DNA of 64,000 nucleotides from assembly GCF_003429005.1 (NCBI RefSeq), contig NZ_QVQV01000001.1, forward strand, positions 1,741,431 through 1,805,430, given 5' to 3'. The stretch's first letter is position 1. Each line of letters starts with the position of its first letter. The notes under the pieces were generated by a model. That model had not been told where the DNA came from. It searched no databases and was given only the letters and a program-made list of their open reading frames with translations. Shown here piece by piece: positions 55,042-62,861 of this stretch. Position numbers and translations under genes: made by a program. This DNA comes from Paraburkholderia sp. DHOC27. Lineage in GTDB: Bacteria > Pseudomonadota > Gammaproteobacteria > Burkholderiales > Burkholderiaceae.

Positions 55042-55953
55042 ATGTCCGATCTGCGCAACCTGACGTTCGATCATCTTCTGAACTACATCGCTGTGGTTGA
55101 AACGGGCTCATTCACACGGGCCGCTGAACGGCGCGGCATTGGCAAGACCACGGTGAGCGACAGCATCCAGCGGCTCGAACTCGAACTGGGCGCGACCCTT
55201 CTCGTCAGAACGACGCGGCGGATCAACGTGACGGAAGCGGGGGCATCGTTCTTCGAAACATGCCGCGAGATCGTGCGTCTGGCCGAGGAGGCGATGTCGG
55301 TGGTCAGTCCTTCACAGGATGACCTGCGTGGCACCTTGCGGGTGGCGTCATCGGTCGAATACAGCGCCATCGTGCTGGCGCCGGTGCTGGCCCGCATGCG
55401 CAGCGCGCATCCGGGTCTGCGCATCGACATGGTGTCCGCCGACCGTCTGATCGATCTCATCGCGGAAGGGGTGGACGTGGCGATCCGGCTGGGCGAACTG
55501 ACCGACTCGAGTCATCGCGCGGTGCGGATAGGCGAGTATTCGAAGTGGCTGGTGGCGAGCCCCGGGTTCGTTGCGCGCCAGCCGTTGCCGGACGACATCA
55601 GCGAAGCGGCGAAACTCGGCTTCGTCGGACTTTCGGTGCTGGCGCAACCATCGCGCTTCACGCTGCATCACGCGGACGGCGCGTCGCAGGACATCGAATT
55701 CGTCGCCGGCCTGCTTGCCGATACCGTCTACGGATGCCGCGCGGCCATCGCGGAAGGTGTCGGTATCGGTGTATTGCCGGACTTTTCGGTGCGCGCGGAC
55801 GTGGCCGCGGGCCGCCTGGTACGCGTCTACGCGGACTGGTCGACCGCGCCGGTCATCATCCACGCGTTGCTGCCGCCTGGCAGACATACCGCGCCCAAAG
55901 TCCGGGCGTTGATCGATATGCTGAAGGCGCGCCGCGACGAAGATGTCGTGTGA
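55042..55953 (+). CDS. LysR-family regulator
   Basis: A 303-residue LysR protein with an N-terminal winged helix (HLLNYIAVVETGSFTRAAERRGIGKTTVSDSIQRLELELG) and an effector domain (DLIAEGVDVAIRLGEL, AIAEGVGIGVLPDF). The start at 55042 (MSDLRN) is preferred over GTG at 54970 by conservation. It is divergent from the hydrolase at 53792-54769 across 272 bases, the classic layout for LysR control of the neighbour. Confidence 0.9.
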   Translation: MSDLRNLTFDHLLNYIAVVETGSFTRAAERRGIGKTTVSDSIQRLELELGATLLVRTTRRINVTEAGASFFETCREIVRLAEEAMSVVSPSQDDLRGTLRVASSVEYSAIVLAPVLARMRSAHPGLRIDMVSADRLIDLIAEGVDVAIRLGELTDSSHRAVRIGEYSKWLVASPGFVARQPLPDDISEAAKLGFVGLSVLAQPSRFTLHHADGASQDIEFVAGLLADTVYGCRAAIAEGVGIGVLPDFSVRADVAAGRLVRVYADWSTAPVIIHALLPPGRHTAPKVRALIDMLKARRDEDVV

Positions 55954-55979
55954 GGATGGTGCGCCGCTCGCGCGAAACG

Positions 55980-56606
55980 CTAGGCGTGTTGGTCAGACAG
56001 ATGACCGTGGCGCAGCAAGATCGTGGTCGGGGTGTCCGCGAACGGCGCATGCCTTGCACCGGGATGCAAACGCAACCACGTGCCGGCTGGATAACGGTTC
56101 TCCGCGTCGCGTAGCTCTCCGCTCAGCACGAAAATCTCCTCACCGCGTGGATGCGTGTGATCGCCCGTGTGCGCACCGGGTTGCCACGCGACCAGACTGA
56201 CGTGCTGCGCTCCACCCGCCAGCGGCACCACATGCATGCGCGGATTGACACCCGCACGCCACACGCGCTCACTCGCACGTCGTACCAGCGAGTCGCCACG
56301 CGAATTGGTGGCTTCGCGATACAGCAGGAGCCGGGCGCCGTTTTCGCCCGCGTTGATCACGCTCGCATCGCTGCGGATCAGAAAATCGTCGGCCTCGAGC
56401 GTCTGGCCATTGATCTCGACGTGACCCTGCAAGACATAGAGATCGTGCCGATGCCCCGCCTCTAACGTGTAGCTTGCTGACGCCGCGAGGTCGACGATGC
56501 CGACCCACTGCGCTTCCGTGGGGTCGGTCAGATGCATGACGGCGCTGCTTGCCAGCGGCGCCGCGTCGAGGTTGGTCCACGTGCGTTCAATCAGATTGCT
56601 TCGCAT
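55980..56606 (-). CDS. ChrR-type double-cupin protein
   Basis: A 208-residue protein with two cupin domains: AGHRHDLYVLQGHVEINGQ and GAHTGDHTHPRGEEIFVLSGELRD. The second has the metal-ligand pattern HxHx(3-5)E. It resembles the C-terminal cupin of ChrR anti-sigma factors but lacks the zinc-binding N-terminal domain, so sensing or enzymatic function is open. GGAG precedes the ATG at 56606. Convergent with the LysR gene, 26 bases away. Confidence 0.85.
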   Translation of the reverse strand: MRSNLIERTWTNLDAAPLASSAVMHLTDPTEAQWVGIVDLAASASYTLEAGHRHDLYVLQGHVEINGQTLEADDFLIRSDASVINAGENGARLLLYREATNSRGDSLVRRASERVWRAGVNPRMHVVPLAGGAQHVSLVAWQPGAHTGDHTHPRGEEIFVLSGELRDAENRYPAGTWLRLHPGARHAPFADTPTTILLRHGHLSDQHA

Positions 56607-56927
56607 GATTTGCTCCGTTGCCAGGCTGCTGCGCTGGTCGTGCGACCCGCTTTGCATTAGGACTGATTGTGCGCAATGGCCTGACGCGCGGGAAGCCGGC
56701 AGGGTGGCGAAACAGAATCCGTCACCGGCGGACAATCCGGCTTCAGGTCCGGCTTCAGGTCCGGCACGAAGGGGGAAAGGCGCGGAAAGTGTTGCCCGTC
56801 AGGCCCGGCCCGGATTGTCCGGAAATCCCGGTTTCTGTGTCGATCCCATGCTCGTTTATCGCCGTGCCGCATTCACCCACACTCCGGCTAACGGATTTCA
56901 TTCGAAATCCACGACCGGGAGCCTTTG
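56607..56927. other. Divergent region between cupin and transporter genes
   Basis: This 321-base gap holds a 12-base repeat, tccggcttcagg, in 2.5 copies at 56737-56766 and no other recognised element. Confidence 0.45.
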
Positions 56928-57833
56928 ATGGATACCTCTGCTTCACTGAGCATGCGTGGTACGACGAACTCGTTTCGAGCCAGCGTGGCGGTCACGTTCA
57001 CGATCCTGGTATGGGCAGCGGCGTTTCCCTTCATCCGTATCGGCCTGCAAGGCCTTTCACCGATGCAACTGGCGGCTGCGCGCTTCGCAACAGCGGCGCT
57101 GCTCGTGGTGGGCTGGTTGCTTTACCGGCGGCCGAAGCGTCCCTCGCTGCGTGACGCGATGCTCTTCGTACTGTCGGGCTTTCTCGGCATTGCGAGCTAC
57201 AACGCGCTGTTGAACACGGCGGAGCTGAGCGTGGCACCGGGTGCCGCCGCATTTATCATGAGTACGTCCCCCATCTTTACGGCGATTCTCGCCACCGTCT
57301 TTCTGCGCGAACGGCTCAATCTATGGGGCTGGGGCGGCTCGCTGTTCAGCTTCGCGGGCATCGGCCTGATTGCGTGCGGGCAACCCGGCGGTCTCGTGCC
57401 CGGCAGCGGCGCCACGCTGATCCTGCTGGCGGCGCTCGCGTCGGCGGCGTATTTCGTCCTGCAACGTCGCCTGATTCCCGTCTACGGGCCGCTCGCCAGT
57501 ACGGCGTATACGCTGCTCGCAGGGGCCGTGCTGCTGTCACCGTGGCTGCCCGGAGCGGTGGGTGCGCTGGCGGCGCCCGCTGCCTCGGCGAGCACCATGT
57601 GGGCCGTGATCGCGCTCGGCGTATTTCCCGCTGCGCTCGGTTACGCCACATGGACGGTGGCACTGGGCCACTTTGGCGCGGCCCGTGCAGTCAACTTCCT
57701 GTATCTCGTGCCTGCGGTCGCGACGGCTTTATCAATGTATCTGACCGGAGAGCACGCCGCCGTGACGACCCTTGCCGGCGGACTCATGGCCATTGGCGGG
57801 GTTGCTTTCGTCACCTGGCGCGGACGTGGCTAA
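56928..57833 (+). CDS. EamA/DMT-family exporter
   Basis: A 301-residue protein with ten hydrophobic helices in two EamA halves (VTFTILVWAAAFPFIRIGLQGLSPMQLAAARF and TMWAVIALGVFPAALGYATW). Drug/metabolite transporters of this type export amino acids or small metabolites. GGGAG seven bases before ATG 56928. It converges with the ergothioneine gene. Confidence 0.9.
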   Translation: MDTSASLSMRGTTNSFRASVAVTFTILVWAAAFPFIRIGLQGLSPMQLAAARFATAALLVVGWLLYRRPKRPSLRDAMLFVLSGFLGIASYNALLNTAELSVAPGAAAFIMSTSPIFTAILATVFLRERLNLWGWGGSLFSFAGIGLIACGQPGGLVPGSGATLILLAALASAAYFVLQRRLIPVYGPLASTAYTLLAGAVLLSPWLPGAVGALAAPAASASTMWAVIALGVFPAALGYATWTVALGHFGAARAVNFLYLVPAVATALSMYLTGEHAAVTTLAGGLMAIGGVAFVTWRGRG

Positions 57834-57901
57834 CGGAAACCGAGCGGCGCGTGGCGAGACGCCATCTCGCCGTTGCCGCGCGGTTGCCTCGCAGTGACCT
57901 G

Positions 57902-60178
57902 CTACGCGTCCCTCAGCACGAACACGGCAAACGCCGGCGCGTCACTCACCCAATGCCTGGCGACCGTCCAGCCCGCAGCGTTGGCCATCTCACCGAACGA
58001 AGCCACGGTGAACTTGTGGGAGTTCTCCGTGTGGATGGACTCGCCCTGTTCAAAGCCGAAGCTGCGGCCACCCACACGCACGATCTGGTTCACCTTGCTC
58101 ACCAGATGCATTTCGATGCGATTCAAGGCGGCGTTCCAGCGCGCGGCGTGTTCGAACGTGTCGAGATCGAATTCACCGCCGGCTTCGCGGTTGATCCGCA
58201 CGAGGAGATTTTTATTGAAGCGGGCCGTGACACCCAGCGCATCGTCATAGGCCGCGAGCAACGTGTCGGTATCCTTGACGATATCCACGCCCACGATCAT
58301 GTGCGAACCGCTCCCCAGCCAGTTCCGCGCCGCACGCAACAGCGCAACGCCTTCGCCGTAGGTGAAATTGCCGATCGTCGAACCGGGGAAGAAGCCGGTT
58401 CGCGGCGCACCCGACAACGGCAACGGGCTCGCCAGCGGTTGCGTGAAGTCCCCGGCAAGCGGCAACACCCGCAGCGCCGGATAGGCACTTTTCAGTCTCG
58501 CGACCGCCTGTTCCAGCGCTGTCGTACTGATATCCACGGGGACGTACGCGTCAATCTGCGTGCACCGGTCGAGGATGATGCGCGTCTTTTCGCTGGCGCC
58601 GCTGCCAAACTCGACGAGCGTCGCGTTCGCGCCGATGTATGCATCGAGTTCGCCGACGATTTCCCCGAGCAAGGCGGTTTCGGCGCGCGTCGGATAGTAC
58701 TCGGGCGTTGCGCAGATTTCCTCGAAAATGGCCGAGCCATTGGCATCGTAGAAGTACTTCGGCGACAGTGCCTTGGGCGTCGACGCAAGTCCGGCCTGCA
58801 CGTGCCGTGCGAATTCCGCGGAATCGTCGTCGGTCGCGCCTTGCGGCGTGACGTCACGCGCGAGCCTCACGCCCGACTCCATCCAGCGTTGCTCGGGCTT
58901 GAAGAAGTTGCGATAGCCGGCCCGGCTGTGTCCCGGCGAAGTGATATTGGCGCCGCCACGCAGCACCATCTGGCCAATCATGAACTTGCCGTTGTATTCG
59001 CCAATCGCGTCGGCGGTGGCGCGAAAGCCCGGGTAACCCAGATACGCGCTCTGCGTCCACTGCCATGCCACGTCGTCCACCTGTTCGAGGTTGCCGGCGC
59101 GCGCGGCGACTTCCCACTCGGCTTCGGTTGGCAGGCGTGCGCCTGCCCAGTGCGCGTAGGCCGCCGCCTCGTAGTAGCTCACGTGCGTGACCGGACGCTC
59201 GGGGTCGAGCGGTTGCAGACCGCGCAGGGTCATCTCCTGCCAGCCGGGCCGTGGAGCATGCGGCGAACCTGGCTGCGAACCTGGCCGTGAATCCGCTTGC
59301 AAAGCCGCTTGCAAAGCCGCTTGCAAAGCCGCTTGCAAGTCGGCGCGCTGCCAGTACAAAGGCGCATCCCAGCGCTGTGCCTTCACCAACGCCCAGCCGT
59401 CGGACAGCCACAGTTCCGCGCGACGATATCCGCCGTCCTCCATGAACGCAAGCCATTCGCCGTTCGTCACGAGCCGGTCGGCGATCTGGAATTCGCCCAC
59501 CCATTCGGGATGGACGGGGCGCTCGTTGTCGAACGCGAACGGCGCGGCGTCGGTGCCGATCCTGAACAGGCCGCCCACGTGCCGCACGTAGGCGGCGCGT
59601 CTGCCGGCGGCGGGCAGTGCCCAGGCGGGATCATAGGCAGGCTTGACCGGCGACTGCGAAAACAGGTGCAAGGCGTCCATCAGGAGCAACTCCTGGTGCT
59701 GCTCTTCATGGGCGATGCCAAGGCGCAGCAATGCCTCAAGTTCGACGGAGAAATGCTGTTCGAGCAGCACCTGCATGTGATGATCGACGTAGTCCCGATA
59801 GGCTTCGACGGCGTCGCTCGAAGGCCGGGTCAGCAAGCCCCGTTGCGGGCGCGGGTGACGCTCGCCCAGCGCTTCATAGTACGAGTTGAAGAGATACCCG
59901 TACGACGCGTCGAACACCGTGTAGCGCGGCGCATGAGGAACCAGCAGGAACGTTTCGAAGAACCACGTGGTATGCGCGAGGTGCCATTTGGTCGGGCTGG
60001 CGTCGGGCATCGACTGCACTACCCGGTCCTCGCTCGACAACGGCGCGGCGAGCCGCATCGAGCGTGACCGTACGGCTTTGAACTGCTTGTAAAGCTCGAT
60101 GCCCGTCCCGGCAATCAGCCGGTCCGCCTGGGTTTCACAGCGGTGTTCGGGTAATGGCGTTCTGGCGGCAAGTGACAT
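57902..60178 (-). CDS. egtBD: Ergothioneine synthesis fusion: EgtB-EgtD
   Basis: A single 758-residue frame holding two enzymes. Residues 1-441 are EgtB (sulfoxide synthase): a DinB-like part with WHLAHTTWFFE (66-75) and HxxxH iron ligands at 157 and 161 (HEEQHQE), then a formylglycine-type domain to RDV at 443. Residues about 454-758 are EgtD, the histidine trimethylating enzyme: PKYFYDANGSAIFEEI, LVEFGSGASEKT (521-532) and FPGSTIGNFT. The linker is about 12 residues, with no stop. Fungal Egt1 has the reverse order. A 12-base repeat adds AALQ blocks at 283-294. EgtA, EgtC and EgtE are not in the window. Confidence 0.92.
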   Translation of the reverse strand: MSLAARTPLPEHRCETQADRLIAGTGIELYKQFKAVRSRSMRLAAPLSSEDRVVQSMPDASPTKWHLAHTTWFFETFLLVPHAPRYTVFDASYGYLFNSYYEALGERHPRPQRGLLTRPSSDAVEAYRDYVDHHMQVLLEQHFSVELEALLRLGIAHEEQHQELLLMDALHLFSQSPVKPAYDPAWALPAAGRRAAYVRHVGGLFRIGTDAAPFAFDNERPVHPEWVGEFQIADRLVTNGEWLAFMEDGGYRRAELWLSDGWALVKAQRWDAPLYWQRADLQAALQAALQAALQADSRPGSQPGSPHAPRPGWQEMTLRGLQPLDPERPVTHVSYYEAAAYAHWAGARLPTEAEWEVAARAGNLEQVDDVAWQWTQSAYLGYPGFRATADAIGEYNGKFMIGQMVLRGGANITSPGHSRAGYRNFFKPEQRWMESGVRLARDVTPQGATDDDSAEFARHVQAGLASTPKALSPKYFYDANGSAIFEEICATPEYYPTRAETALLGEIVGELDAYIGANATLVEFGSGASEKTRIILDRCTQIDAYVPVDISTTALEQAVARLKSAYPALRVLPLAGDFTQPLASPLPLSGAPRTGFFPGSTIGNFTYGEGVALLRAARNWLGSGSHMIVGVDIVKDTDTLLAAYDDALGVTARFNKNLLVRINREAGGEFDLDTFEHAARWNAALNRIEMHLVSKVNQIVRVGGRSFGFEQGESIHTENSHKFTVASFGEMANAAGWTVARHWVSDAPAFAVFVLRDA
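59290..59337. repeat. 12-base tandem repeat within egtBD
   Basis: Four copies of aagccgcttgca (the first is aatccgcttgca) encode AALQ-type blocks in the EgtB part (residues about 281-296), followed by a Pro/Gly-rich linker. In frame, so copy number changes would not break the protein. Confidence 0.85.
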
Positions 60179-60206
60179 GATGGGCGTTCTGCGTAAATTT
60201 GTAAGG

Positions 60207-60241
60207 CTGAAGAGCGGGGCTGAAGAGCGGGGCTGAAGAGC
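60207..60241. repeat. 13-base tandem repeat upstream of egtBD
   Basis: ctgaagagcgggg occurs 2.7 times, starting 29 bases before the egtBD start codon on the minus strand. Confidence 0.7.
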
Positions 60242-60259
60242 ACGACCGAAGCAATGGCA

Positions 60260-60301
60260 GACCCGGGCACCTCCGCCTGCATGCGGAGGATGGCCCGGGT
60301 C
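60260..60301 (-). terminator. Long hairpin between SDR and egtBD
   Basis: Outer stem GACCCGGGC/GCCCGGGTC (9 pairs) and inner stem CCTCCGC/GCGGAGG (7 pairs) around CTGCAT. It lies 59 bases after the SDR stop and 81 bases before egtBD, both on the minus strand. No T-tract follows, so it could terminate or sit in the egtBD leader. Confidence 0.55.
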
Positions 60302-60360
60302 GCTAAACTTCGGATTACTGAGCGGATCGCCGCGTCGTGCAGACGCGGGCGGAACAGCGC

Positions 60361-61107
60361 TTAAAGCTTCGATCCGCCGTCCACGCTCAACGTCGTTCCG
60401 GTAATCCAGCGCGCGTCATGCGAGGCAAGAAACGCAATCGTGTCGCCGATATCGTCGGGCACGGCGAGACGTTTGAGTGCCTGCATGCCGAGGGTGATGT
60501 CGCGACCCGCGTCGGTTTTCGTGAAGTTCGACATATCGGTCTGAACGACGCCGGGCGCCACCGCGTTCACGCGAATGCCGCGCTCGCCGAGTGCGGTCGC
60601 GAAGTGCTTGACCAGGGTGTCGATCGCGCCCTTGGTTGCCGCATACGCCGACAGCGCGCCCACCGATGCCCGCGCGGCCAGCGAGGAAAGCAGGATCACG
60701 CTGCTGTCCTGTCCCAGTACCGGCAGCAGTTGCTGCACGAGGAAGAAGGGCGCACGCACGTTCACGGCGAACTGGTTGTCGAAGTCCTCGATGGTCGTTT
60801 CCTCGATGCTGACCGCCCGCGAGATGCCGGCATTGGCCACCAGCACGTCGAGACGATCACCGACGATGGCGCGCACTTTCTTCGCCAGTTCGTGCGGACC
60901 GTCAGCGGCCTGCAGATTGGCCGAGACCTTTTCTGCCACGCCGCCTGCCGCACGGATCGTCGCAACGACGTCGTCCGCTTCCGCTGCCGACGAGCTGTAA
61001 TGAACGATGACTTTGGCGCCGGCTTTGGCGAGCGCCAGCGCACTGGCACGACCGATACCGCGGGATGCACCTGTGACGAGTGCGTACTTTCCTTGCAGCG
61101 AACTCAT
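60361..61107 (-). CDS. Short-chain dehydrogenase (FabG-like 3-oxoacyl reductase type)
   Basis: A 248-residue classical SDR: TGASRGIG (12-19), ANAG near 88, the catalytic Ser in LLSSLAARA and YAATK (Tyr and Lys near 153-157), ending DGGSKL. NADP is likely, since no Asp follows beta-2. It is close to stand-alone SDRs annotated as 3-oxoacyl-ACP reductases. GGAG precedes the ATG at 61107; the longer upstream frame is not conserved. Confidence 0.9.
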   Translation of the reverse strand: MSSLQGKYALVTGASRGIGRASALALAKAGAKVIVHYSSSAAEADDVVATIRAAGGVAEKVSANLQAADGPHELAKKVRAIVGDRLDVLVANAGISRAVSIEETTIEDFDNQFAVNVRAPFFLVQQLLPVLGQDSSVILLSSLAARASVGALSAYAATKGAIDTLVKHFATALGERGIRVNAVAPGVVQTDMSNFTKTDAGRDITLGMQALKRLAVPDDIGDTIAFLASHDARWITGTTLSVDGGSKL

Positions 61108-61539
61108 GATGTTTAGCTCCACGTTTTGAAGGCCAGGCTGGGGACGGCTGATGCGGCTGACGCAGCTTCCGCCTGTTCCGCTTGCTGCACCGATGAGCTG
61201 TAATCTAAACGCGGGTTGCCGCGCCGGATAAGACTTTGTAGGCCTGGTGTCATGCCTCGCAGGCATGCCTGCGGGGCCCATGAGGGGCAAATGAGCAGCA
61301 CATGAGCGGCACATGAGCGATAAAAGATTGGCACGGCGCGGCTGGCGTGACGAAGGCACGAAAGCTGTTATGAAGGGTAAGGGCTCTTCGCGGGGAGAGG
61401 GTCTGATGCGTCCTGAGAAAGCCTGCTTTTAGCTGCGGTGCAGGCGGAGCATTCGTTCGACACAGCGCCAGCAGCAGACCGAATCGAATGACTTTTATTG
61501 CCTCTTCTAACTGACGTGCGGCTCTGCTAAGTTACAGGT
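61108..61539. other. Divergent region between SDR and MEDS kinase
   Basis: This 432-base gap holds an 11-base tandem repeat at 61280-61320 and no other recognised element. Confidence 0.5.
61280..61320. repeat. 11-base tandem repeat, 3.7 copies
   Basis: Units of atgagc(a/g)gcac (first copy atgaggggcaa) in direct order. A period of 11 is not coding. It lies about 175 bases from the SDR start. Confidence 0.75.
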
Positions 61540-62847
61540 ATGCACAACCATTCCGAGCAATCTCACGCGCCATCGGGCGTCGCGGCGCTGCCGTCCCTGG
61601 CGTGGGGTAGTCACGTCGGTCAGCTTTACGGCTCGGCCGGGGATTTGCGCGACCTGCTGGTGCCTTACTTCAAGGCCGGCCTCGAAAACAACGAGCGCTG
61701 TCTATGGGTCACCGACGCGCCGTTCGGCATGGACGATGCGCGTTCGGCTCTGCGGACGGTGGTGCCGGATCTGGATGCCCGCGAGCGGCAAGGTCAGATC
61801 GAGATTCGCGATACGCGTGCGTTTTACGACCGGGATCGCCCGCTCGACCCCGAGGCACTCGTCGCAGGACTCGTGCAGCTCGAGCGCGACGCACTGGCGT
61901 CCGGCTACCGGGGTTTGCGCACCAACGGCAATTGCGCGTGGGTGGAGCGAGCCAACTGGGACAGCTTCCTGACGTATGAAGCGAGCGTGCAGGAAGCGGT
62001 GCGCGGCCGGCGTCTGATCTGCATGTGCAGTTACCAGCACGACATCATCGAAGCCGGACAGGTAAAGGAAGTGCTGGACCGCCATCAGTTTGTGCTGCGC
62101 AGTCCTCATGAGAGGAGCCCGGCGCAAGCGCTAGAACAGGCCGCCACCACGGTGATCGAACCCATCACGCCTGATGGGCAGGCACACGTCGACGCGGTGC
62201 AGGCGATGGCGGTGCTCGGTCACGATCTGCGCAATCCGGTTGCCGCCATCAGTGCGGGCGCCGCTTTCCTGCAGCGCGTCAGTCTGGACGACCGGGCGCG
62301 CGCGGTGTCGGCGGCCATCGGCAAGAGTGCGGATCATCTGACCGCGCTCATCGATGACCTCTCGGACATGACGCGTGGCCGGTTCGGCAACGGCATCGTC
62401 CTGCGGCTGAGCCGCCACGGGCTCGTGCCCGCCTTGCGGCACGCAGTCGACGAGCTGCGTCTCGTGCACCCTGGCCGCGTGATCGAGGACAGCCTGTCGA
62501 TTGAGCGGCCGGTCGAAGCCGATCCGGTCTATATGGCGCGGCTGCTGTCGAATCTGCTCAAGAACGCCCTGGTCTACGGTTCGCAAATCGATCCGGTCAA
62601 GGTCATGGTGTCCACCGAGGGCGGTGAGTTTGTGCTGTCCGTCAGCAACCGGGGGCGGCAGATTTCACCTGAGAGCCGGCAGCGGCTCTTCGCGCCGTTC
62701 ACGCGCGGCGCGGTTGCGGCGGATCAGCAGGGGCTGGGACTCGGACTGTACATCGTCGCGGAAATTGCGCGCGCCCACGGCGGCACGATCAAAGTATCGT
62801 CCACGCAAGACGAAACGCGCTTCAGCTTTCGCATGCCGATCCTGTAG
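61540..62847 (+). CDS. MEDS-domain sensor histidine kinase
   Basis: A 435-residue kinase. The N-terminal 190 residues match the MEDS sensory domain (WGSHVGQLYGSAGDLRDLLVPYFKAGLENNERCLWVTD and EASVQEAVRGRRLICMCSYQHD), known from methanogen and methylotroph regulators such as DcmR. A HisKA with GHDLRNPVAAIS (His near 228) and a HATPase (LLKNALVYGS, GLGLGLYIVAEIARAHGG) follow. No membrane helix, so it senses a cytoplasmic signal. It converges with the hybrid kinase at 62862 across 14 bases. Confidence 0.9.
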   Translation: MHNHSEQSHAPSGVAALPSLAWGSHVGQLYGSAGDLRDLLVPYFKAGLENNERCLWVTDAPFGMDDARSALRTVVPDLDARERQGQIEIRDTRAFYDRDRPLDPEALVAGLVQLERDALASGYRGLRTNGNCAWVERANWDSFLTYEASVQEAVRGRRLICMCSYQHDIIEAGQVKEVLDRHQFVLRSPHERSPAQALEQAATTVIEPITPDGQAHVDAVQAMAVLGHDLRNPVAAISAGAAFLQRVSLDDRARAVSAAIGKSADHLTALIDDLSDMTRGRFGNGIVLRLSRHGLVPALRHAVDELRLVHPGRVIEDSLSIERPVEADPVYMARLLSNLLKNALVYGSQIDPVKVMVSTEGGEFVLSVSNRGRQISPESRQRLFAPFTRGAVAADQQGLGLGLYIVAEIARAHGGTIKVSSTQDETRFSFRMPIL

Positions 62848-62861
62848 ACGGCGGCACGGGC

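Noticed and set aside
57323-59290. A 655-residue frame antisense to egtBD
   Set aside because: It overlaps the DMT gene in another frame and egtBD in antisense, with no family signal.
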